Source: Burkholderiales bacterium
GTDB taxonomy: Bacteria; Pseudomonadota; Gammaproteobacteria; Burkholderiales; SG8-41
Length of the DNA stretch: 33,615 nt
Direction: 5' to 3'
NCBI GenBank assembly: GCA_022843705.1
Contig: JALHND010000020.1
Location: 1 to 33,615, forward strand
The notes below the pieces were generated by a model, which searched no databases, was not told where the DNA came from, and worked only from the letters and a program-made list of their open reading frames with translations. Positions within the stretch are counted from its first letter, which is position 1. Every line of letters starts with the position of its first letter. This document shows positions 19,000-25,610 of this stretch, in pieces. Position numbers and translations under genes: made by a program.

Positions 19000-19842
19000 C
19001 TATTCCGGAAACGTGACGAGTTTCGTCAGCTTCGCCATCATCAGGTCGAGCAGCATGCCGACCACGCCGATGGCCAGTATCGCCGTCATGATGTTGGTGA
19101 TCGACAGGTTGTTCCACTCATTCCAAACGAAGTAACCGATGCCGGTGCCGCCGACCAGCATTTCCGCGGCAACGATCACCAGCCAGGCAATACTGATGGA
19201 AATGCGCATGCCGGTCATGATCGTCGGCGCGGCGGCCGGCAGGATCACCCGGAAGGCGGTGCGGAACGACCCGACCTCCAGCGTGCGCGCAACGTTCAGC
19301 CACTCACGGCGCACGCTGGCAACGCCAAACGCGGTATTGATCAGCATTGGCCACACCGAGCAGATGAAAATCACGAAAATCGCCGAAACCGCACTGTCCT
19401 TCAGCGTGAACAGCGCCAGCGGCATCCACGCCAGCGGCGAGATCGGCTTCAGCACCTGGATGAACGGATCCAGCGCGCGGTACACCGTCGGCGACATGCC
19501 GATCAGGAAGCCCAGCGGCACCGCGACCAGCGCCGCCAGCAGGTAACCGGCCAGCACGCGGCCGATCGAATAACCGAGCTGGATGCCGATGCCCTTGTCA
19601 TTGGGCCCGCGGTCGTAGAACGGATCACTCAGGTGCTCCCCGATCTTCCTGCCGAAATCCGCCGGGGACGGGAATGCCGACTTCTGCCCGGTAGCCGCCG
19701 CCGCGCCGACCAGCGCGGCATACTCCGAATCCACCGTCTGCGCCGCCGTTTTGGGCAGGGTCAGCGCATGCCACACGCCGATCATCCCCAGCAGGATCAG
19801 CAGCGACAGCAGCGGCGCCCCCCAGCTTTTCAGTCGGCTCAT
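19000..19842 (-). CDS. cynB: Nitrate/cyanate-type ABC transporter permease
   Basis: NrtB/SsuC-like permease: VPLGFLIGMSPTVYRALDPFIQVLKPISPLAWMPLALFTLKDS...ILPAAAPTIMTGMRISISIAWLVIVAAEML. Confidence 0.85.
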   Translation of the reverse strand: MSRLKSWGAPLLSLLILLGMIGVWHALTLPKTAAQTVDSEYAALVGAAAATGQKSAFPSPADFGRKIGEHLSDPFYDRGPNDKGIGIQLGYSIGRVLAGYLLAALVAVPLGFLIGMSPTVYRALDPFIQVLKPISPLAWMPLALFTLKDSAVSAIFVIFICSVWPMLINTAFGVASVRREWLNVARTLEVGSFRTAFRVILPAAAPTIMTGMRISISIAWLVIVAAEMLVGGTGIGYFVWNEWNNLSITNIMTAILAIGVVGMLLDLMMAKLTKLVTFPE

Positions 19843-19870
19843 CGCCATCCCCTTTCGCGCCTCACCGGCC

Positions 19871-21235
19871 TCAACGCTTGATCGCGAAACTGGCGAGATA
19901 GGCATCCGGCTTGGCCGGGTCGAACTCCTTGCCCATCACGCTGAATTTCTTGGTCGTGGTGGTCGGCGGCTTCATGCCGACCTCCTTCATCAGCCTCATC
20001 GCATCGGTGGCGAGGAACACTTCGCGTGCGACCTTGGCGTAATCGACGTCACCCTTCAACTGGCCCCATCGTTTCATCTGGGTCATGATCCAGATCGCAA
20101 AGGAATGCCAGGGGAAGGGGTCGAAATCGATGCGGTTCGGATCCTTGCGCACGTTGCCCAGACCGTCGGCAAACGTCCCGGTGAGCACCTGCTCGACCAC
20201 GGTCACCGGCTGGTTCAGATAATTCGCCGGGGCAATGGCCTCCGCGATCTGCTTGCGGTTTTCCTGTTTAGACGCAAACGCCGTGGCTTCCATGATCGCC
20301 TTCAGCAGCGCGCGGTAGGTATTCGGCATCTTGGTCACAAACTCCCTGCTCGCCGCAAACGCGCAGCAGGGATGCCCCGCCCAGATGTCCTTGGTCAGCG
20401 TGTGGATGTAACCGACTCCGTCGTACACCGCGCGCTGGTTGACCGGATCCGACGCGAGGAAACCGTCGATGTTGTCGGCGCGCAAGTTGGCCACCATCTC
20501 GGGTGGCGGCACCGAGCGGATCTGCACGTCCCTGTCCGGATCCAGGCCGTGTTCGGCAAGGAAATAACGCAGCAGGTAGTTGTGCATCGAATAATCGAAG
20601 GGCACTGCGAACTTGAAACCCTTCCATGATTTCGGGTCGCGCTTGTCCTTGTGTTTGATCGCCAGCGTGATCGCCTGGCCGTTGATGTTCTCCACCGCAG
20701 GCATGGTGTACGGAATCGGGCTGGACCCCACGCCCAGCGATATCGCCAGCGGCATCGGCGAGAGCATGTGCGCGGCGTCGTATTCCTTGTTCAGGGTCTT
20801 GTCGCGGATCACTGCCCAGCCGGCGGTCTTGACCACGTCGACGTTCAGACCCTGGCGCGCATAAAAGCCCATCGGCTGCGACATGATGATCGGTGTGGCG
20901 CAGGTGATGGGAATGAAACCGACCTTGAGTGAGGTTTTTTCCAGGTTGCCGCTCTGCGCAAAAGCCTCTTTCGCCATGCCCAGCGGGAAAAACGTGGAAA
21001 TCGCCGCCATTGCGGTGCTGGCACCCACTGCATTGAGGAAGCGCCGCCGCGTTGCATCGTGGGGAAACAGCGCGCGCATCACCGCCGCCTCGACGACGCG
21101 ATTGCCCAGCGCTTCGCTGTCCGCCGTCCGGGATGCCAGGTCAGCCTGATGCGCGGCTTCGTCCGTGTGCCGGCCGCAGGAGCAGCCGCGGGTCAGGGAC
21201 GTGCTGGCGTCGAAGGGATCCTTGAATGCAGACAT
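19871..21235 (-). CDS. cynA: NrtA/CynA-family ABC substrate-binding protein with Cys-containing N-terminal extension and Tat signal
   Basis: MSAFKDPFDASTSLTRGCSCGRH...ATRRRFLNAVGASTAMAAIS...VGFIPITCATPIIMSQPMGFYARQGLNV...; first gene of cynABDS-like order. Confidence 0.85.
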   Translation of the reverse strand: MSAFKDPFDASTSLTRGCSCGRHTDEAAHQADLASRTADSEALGNRVVEAAVMRALFPHDATRRRFLNAVGASTAMAAISTFFPLGMAKEAFAQSGNLEKTSLKVGFIPITCATPIIMSQPMGFYARQGLNVDVVKTAGWAVIRDKTLNKEYDAAHMLSPMPLAISLGVGSSPIPYTMPAVENINGQAITLAIKHKDKRDPKSWKGFKFAVPFDYSMHNYLLRYFLAEHGLDPDRDVQIRSVPPPEMVANLRADNIDGFLASDPVNQRAVYDGVGYIHTLTKDIWAGHPCCAFAASREFVTKMPNTYRALLKAIMEATAFASKQENRKQIAEAIAPANYLNQPVTVVEQVLTGTFADGLGNVRKDPNRIDFDPFPWHSFAIWIMTQMKRWGQLKGDVDYAKVAREVFLATDAMRLMKEVGMKPPTTTTKKFSVMGKEFDPAKPDAYLASFAIKR

Positions 21236-21276
21236 GGTCGGTTCTCCTTGAAGGGTGTTTTTCCGTCTTCCCTTAT

Positions 21277-21292
21277 TGCAGCAAGCGTGCCA
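21277..21292 (-). promoter_or_regulatory. Putative sigma54 (RpoN) -24/-12 promoter of the cyn operon
   Basis: Minus strand TGGCACG-CTTG-CTGCA versus consensus TGGCACG-N4-TTGCW; GG/GC spacing exact; about 42 nt upstream of the cynA start. Confidence 0.65.
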
Positions 21293-21411
21293 ACCTCCGC
21301 CAGCGCCGGAAAATTGTCTGCAACCGCATGTTTAACAATGAAAATTTCATCTGTCACGGAAATCGCCGCAGCGTCATGGAAGCCGCAATAGGATCGGAAA
21401 CAGTGCGCAGC

Positions 21412-21428
21412 GCGCCACGTTACGGTGC
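21412..21428. promoter_or_regulatory. NtrC-like dyad (enhancer candidate)
   Basis: GCGCC-ACGTTAC-GGTGC; one mismatch to GCACC-N7-GGTGC, about 120-150 bp upstream of the sigma54-like promoter. Confidence 0.4.
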
Positions 21429-21532
21429 GCATTCGCACTCCCGCGGCGCATTACGCACCATCCCGGCGCGCCTCGTCGTGTTGCGCCCGCGGATGCGATA
21501 ATCCGCAGCCATAACAACAACGAGTGTCCAAC

Positions 21533-23149
21533 GTGAGCATTACGCTGCGCCCCCTGTTGATCGCCCTCCTCTGCCTGGCCTGGTTGCTGCCCGGGCTGGT
21601 AGCCCACGATCCCTGGAAACCCGACGAGGCCTACACCTTCGGTGTGGTATACGAAATCCTGAAGGGCGGCAGCTGGGTGATTCCGCAGATTGCCGGCGAG
21701 ACCTTCCTCGAAAAACCGCCGCTGTTTCATCTGACGGCCGCAGCCAGCGCCTGGCTGTTTTCCCCGATCCTGCCGCTGCACGACGGTGCGCGGCTGGTGG
21801 CGGGACTGTGGATCGGATTGGCGCTGCTGTTCAGCGCACTCGCATCACGCGAACTGAACGGCCCGCGCCACGGCCTCACCGCAGTGCTGCTCCTGCTCGG
21901 CTGCCTCGGACTGGTCGTGCGCGGGCACCAGCTGATTGTCGACGTCGCCGCGCTGGCCGGATTTGCGATGGCCTACTACGGCGCCGCACTGGCGCTGCGC
22001 CGCGCCGCGCCCGGCGGCTTCTGGCTGGGCACCGCCTGCGGCCTGGTCTTCATGACCCAGGGCATCCCCGAAGCCGTGATCATCGTGGTCATCGCCCTGC
22101 TGCTGCCGGTGGCCGCCCGGCCGTGGCGCAAACCGCACCATGTCGTGACACTGGCGGTCGCCGCCGCAGCTGCGCTGCCCTGGCTGCTGCTGTGGCCCTT
22201 GCTGCTGCTGCAACGTGATCCCGCCCTCTTCGCCGCCTGGCTGCAAGGCGCAAATCTCGCCCGTTTTTTCGGCACCCGCGACATGCTGGCCGGCCTCGCC
22301 TACTATCTGCGCACCCTGCCCTGGTACGCCTTTCCGGTATGGCCCCTGGCCCTGTGGGCCCTGTGGCGTGCCCGCCGCGGCGGACAGATCGGCTCACCGG
22401 CCATCATGCTGCCCGCGCTCGGTTTCACAGTGACGCTGCTGATGCTCGGCAGCGCGGCGGAATCGCGCGAGCTCTATGCCCTGCCGATGCTGGTGCCACT
22501 GGCACTGCTGGCGGTTCCCGGCGTCGACCCCTTGCGGCGCGGCGCGGCCAATGGCTGGTACTGGTTCAGCGTGATGGCTTTCACCTTCTTCATCGCCGTC
22601 GGCTGGTTCTACTGGGGCGCACTGGAACTCGGAACCCCGGCACGGCTGCATGCCCATTTGCACACCATACGCCCCGGCTATGATTTTGGTTTCGGGGCAC
22701 TGCCGTTCATGCTCGGCCTGGCCTACACCGCCGCCTGGTTCACGCTGGTCGCAAAACTGCCGCGCAGTCCGGAACGGCCGCTGGCCATCTGGGCCGGCGG
22801 CCTCACCGCGGTCTGGGCATTGCTTGCCACGCTGTTCATCGGCTGGGTCGATACCACCAAAAGCTACCGCTCGGTGATCAACGACATGCAACGCGCAATG
22901 CCGGCCCAGTACCGCTGCCTGGCCAGCCGCGATCTCGGTGAAGCACAGCGCGCGATGCTGCATTATTTTGCGGACATCCGCTCCGAGCGGCTGGAATCAA
23001 GGCCGCAGTCCGCCTGCGACCTGCTGCTGGTCCAGGGCCTGCCGCTGGACGAAACCGTGCTGCCGCCGGAATGGAAAAAAATCTGGGAAGGACACCGTCC
23101 CGGTGACAAGGACGAGCGCCTGCGGCTGTACCGCCGGCAGCAGAATTGA
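21533..23149 (+). CDS. Glycosyltransferase family 39 / ArnT-like membrane protein
   Basis: DPWKPDEAYTFGVVYEILKGGSWVIPQIAGETFLEKPPLFHLTAA; many TM helices. GTG start at 21533 (or 21524). Confidence 0.8.
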   Translation: MSITLRPLLIALLCLAWLLPGLVAHDPWKPDEAYTFGVVYEILKGGSWVIPQIAGETFLEKPPLFHLTAAASAWLFSPILPLHDGARLVAGLWIGLALLFSALASRELNGPRHGLTAVLLLLGCLGLVVRGHQLIVDVAALAGFAMAYYGAALALRRAAPGGFWLGTACGLVFMTQGIPEAVIIVVIALLLPVAARPWRKPHHVVTLAVAAAAALPWLLLWPLLLLQRDPALFAAWLQGANLARFFGTRDMLAGLAYYLRTLPWYAFPVWPLALWALWRARRGGQIGSPAIMLPALGFTVTLLMLGSAAESRELYALPMLVPLALLAVPGVDPLRRGAANGWYWFSVMAFTFFIAVGWFYWGALELGTPARLHAHLHTIRPGYDFGFGALPFMLGLAYTAAWFTLVAKLPRSPERPLAIWAGGLTAVWALLATLFIGWVDTTKSYRSVINDMQRAMPAQYRCLASRDLGEAQRAMLHYFADIRSERLESRPQSACDLLLVQGLPLDETVLPPEWKKIWEGHRPGDKDERLRLYRRQQN

Positions 23150-23159
23150 TGAACGGCGG

Positions 23160-24029
23160 ATGAGCGATACCCTGCAGCGTTTCCTTTTCGAGCACGCGCC
23201 GATCCGCGGCGAATTCGTGCAGCTCGCGGCCACCTGGCAGGCCGTCACCGGACGCCACGACTACCCGCCGCCGCTGCGCCGCGCGCTCGGCGAACTGATG
23301 GCCGCCGGCGCGCTGCTCGCCGCCACGCTCAAGTTCGACGGCCGGCTGCTGCTGCAGATGCATGGTGACGGGCCGGTGAAACTGGTGGTCGTCGAATGCG
23401 GCGCCGGCCACGCCATGCGTGCCACTGCAAAATGGGAAGGCGAAGTCCCCGACGGACCACTGCGCGCCCTGCTCGGCAACGGGCGCTTTGCCATCAGCCT
23501 CCTGCCGGATTCCGGGCAGCAGGGTTACCAGGGCGTGGTCGACCTTGATGCCGACAGCATTGCCGCCGCCTTCGAGCACTACATGGCCACCTCCGAGCAG
23601 ATCGAAACCCGTCTCTGGCTCGCCTGCGACGACAGCCGCGCCGCCGGCCTGCTGATCCAGAAACTGCCGGAACAGAAGACGGCGGATGCCGACGCCTGGC
23701 CGCGCATCGGCCACCTTGCCGCCACAGTGCAGCCGCAGGAACTGCTGACACTCGCGCCGCAGACCCTTCTGCGCCGCCTGTTTCACGAGGAAGACCTGCG
23801 CGTGTTCGAACCGAAACCGGTGTATTTCCGCTGCTCCTGTTCGCCGGAACGCGTGGCCGGCATGCTGCGCATGCTCGGACGGGATGAAGTACACAGCGTG
23901 ATCGCCGAACGCGGCGAAGTCGAGGTGCGCTGCGAGTTCTGCAACCGGCGCTACACCTTTGATGCCGTCGACAGTGAACAGATCTTTGCCGCCGCATCCC
24001 CGACTCCGGCAGACCCCACCCGGCACTGA
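23160..24029 (+). CDS. hslO: Hsp33 redox-regulated chaperone
   Basis: MSDTLQRFLFEHAPIRGEFVQL...; C-terminal Zn motif CSCSPERV...CEFCNRRYTFD. Confidence 0.93.
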   Translation: MSDTLQRFLFEHAPIRGEFVQLAATWQAVTGRHDYPPPLRRALGELMAAGALLAATLKFDGRLLLQMHGDGPVKLVVVECGAGHAMRATAKWEGEVPDGPLRALLGNGRFAISLLPDSGQQGYQGVVDLDADSIAAAFEHYMATSEQIETRLWLACDDSRAAGLLIQKLPEQKTADADAWPRIGHLAATVQPQELLTLAPQTLLRRLFHEEDLRVFEPKPVYFRCSCSPERVAGMLRMLGRDEVHSVIAERGEVEVRCEFCNRRYTFDAVDSEQIFAAASPTPADPTRH

Positions 24030-24126
24030 TCGGGATGCCGCATCGCGGCATCGCCTCGACACTGTCATGGGTCGGGCGTAAACTTTGTCCTCCCCCTGAT
24101 TGCCCGCCCCGCACTTTGGCAATTTA

Positions 24127-24140
24127 TTGTTTAAAATCAA
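24127..24140. promoter_or_regulatory. FNR/ANR-box-like dyad
   Basis: TTGTT-TAAA-ATCAA, one mismatch to TTGAT-N4-ATCAA, in an AT-rich promoter region before the thiolase. Confidence 0.25.
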
Positions 24141-24158
24141 TGACTTACGGAGAATCTC

Positions 24159-25349
24159 ATGGTAAATGGACGCGAAGTGGTCGTATTGAGCGGCGTGCGT
24201 ACGGCGATTGGTGATTACGGCGGCGCATTAAAAGATGTCGCGCCCACCGAACTCGCCGGGCAGGTGGTCAAGGAAGCCGTCAACCGTGCCAAGCTCGATC
24301 CGAAACAGGTCGGACAGCTGGTGTTCGGCAACGTGATCCACGGCGAAGCGAAAGACATGTATTTCTCGCGTGTCGCCTGCATCAAGGGCGGATTGCCGCA
24401 GGAAACCACCGCACTCACCGTCAACCGCCTCTGCGGCAGCGGCCTGCAGGCGATTGTCTCCGCGGCGCAGGGCATCATGCTCGGCGACTGCGATGCCGCC
24501 GTCGGCGGCGGCGCCGAATCGATGAGCCGCGGCGGTTACCTGATGCCCAGCCTGCGCTGGGGCCAGCGCATGAGCGACGGCAATGTCATCGACATGATGG
24601 TCGGCGCGCTGACCGACCCCTTCGACACCGTGCACATGGGCATCACCGCGGAAAATATCGCCGCGCAATGGAAGATCGGCCGCGAGCAGCAGGATGAATT
24701 CGCCGTCGAGAGCCATCGCCGCGCGCTGAACGCCATCGACAAGGGGTATTTCAAGGACCAGATCCTGCCGGTCGAACTGAAGACGCGCAAAGGCACGACA
24801 CTGTTCGACAAGGACGAACATCCCCGCGCCGACGTCACCCTTGAAGGTCTCGCCAAGCTGCGCGCGGTGTTCAAGAAGGAAGGCGGCTCGGTCACCGCCG
24901 GCAACGCCTCGGGCATCAACGACGGCGCCGCCGCCGTGGTGATGATGGAAAAGGAAGCCGCGAAGAAGGCCGGCCTCAAGCCGATGGCGCGGCTGGTGTC
25001 ATACGGCCTGGCCGGCGTCGACCCCAAGATCATGGGCATCGGCCCGGTGCCGGCGGTGCAGAACGCGCTCAGACGCGCCGGGCTCAAGATCGAGGACATG
25101 GATGTCATCGAATCGAACGAGGCCTTCGCGGTACAGGCGCTGGCGGTGTCCTGCGACCTGAAACTGGACCCCAAAAAAACCAATCCCAACGGCGGCGCAG
25201 TGGGCCTCGGCCATCCGATCGGCGCCACCGGTGCGATCCTTACCGTCAAGGCGCTGTATGAACTGCAGCGCACCGGCGGCAAATACGCGCTGGTGACCAT
25301 GTGCATCGGCGGCGGCCAGGGTATCGCTGCGGTGTTCGAACGCCTGTAA
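24159..25349 (+). CDS. bktB: Beta-ketothiolase / acetyl-CoA acyltransferase (BktB-like)
   Basis: REVVVLSGVRTAIGDYGGALKDVAPTEL...TVNRLCGSGLQAIVSAAQ...NPNGGAVGLGHPIGATGA...CIGGGQGIA. Confidence 0.9.
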   Translation: MVNGREVVVLSGVRTAIGDYGGALKDVAPTELAGQVVKEAVNRAKLDPKQVGQLVFGNVIHGEAKDMYFSRVACIKGGLPQETTALTVNRLCGSGLQAIVSAAQGIMLGDCDAAVGGGAESMSRGGYLMPSLRWGQRMSDGNVIDMMVGALTDPFDTVHMGITAENIAAQWKIGREQQDEFAVESHRRALNAIDKGYFKDQILPVELKTRKGTTLFDKDEHPRADVTLEGLAKLRAVFKKEGGSVTAGNASGINDGAAAVVMMEKEAAKKAGLKPMARLVSYGLAGVDPKIMGIGPVPAVQNALRRAGLKIEDMDVIESNEAFAVQALAVSCDLKLDPKKTNPNGGAVGLGHPIGATGAILTVKALYELQRTGGKYALVTMCIGGGQGIAAVFERL

Positions 25350-25365
25350 ACGAGACTTCCGTCAC

Positions 25366-25393
25366 AAAAACGCCGCTTCAAGCGGCGTTTTTT
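25366..25393 (+). terminator. Rho-independent terminator of the thiolase gene
   Basis: AAAAACGCCGCTTCAAGCGGCGTTTTTTG. Confidence 0.9.
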
Positions 25394-25511
25394 GTCTGGG
25401 CCCCTGCATCGCGGCCGCCGGACGTGACTTTGCCGTGCTGCAGTATTAAGGTGTCCGGGAGAAACAGGCAAAGAAAACAAGTCCATACAGGACACAATCG
25501 AGGAACGCACC

Positions 25512-25610
25512 ATGCGCAGGCTGCGGATACATCCGGTGATGGATACTCTCCCGGATCCCTTCTGCGGATCTGCGGCATTTCCGCGCCTGTATCCCGGCGG
25601 CCAGCCATGA
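25512..25610 (+). CDS. 32-aa upstream ORF (putative leader peptide) overlapping the EAL gene start by ATGA
   Basis: AGGA-N7-ATG; MRRLRIHPVMDTLPDPFCGSAAFPRLYPGGQP*; TGA 25608-25610 overlaps ATG 25607-25609. Confidence 0.45.
   Translation: MRRLRIHPVMDTLPDPFCGSAAFPRLYPGGQP

Noticed and set aside
25430-25449. TTGCCG...TATTAA as a sigma70 promoter for the EAL gene
   Set aside because: Spacing is only 8 nt, incompatible with a sigma70 promoter.
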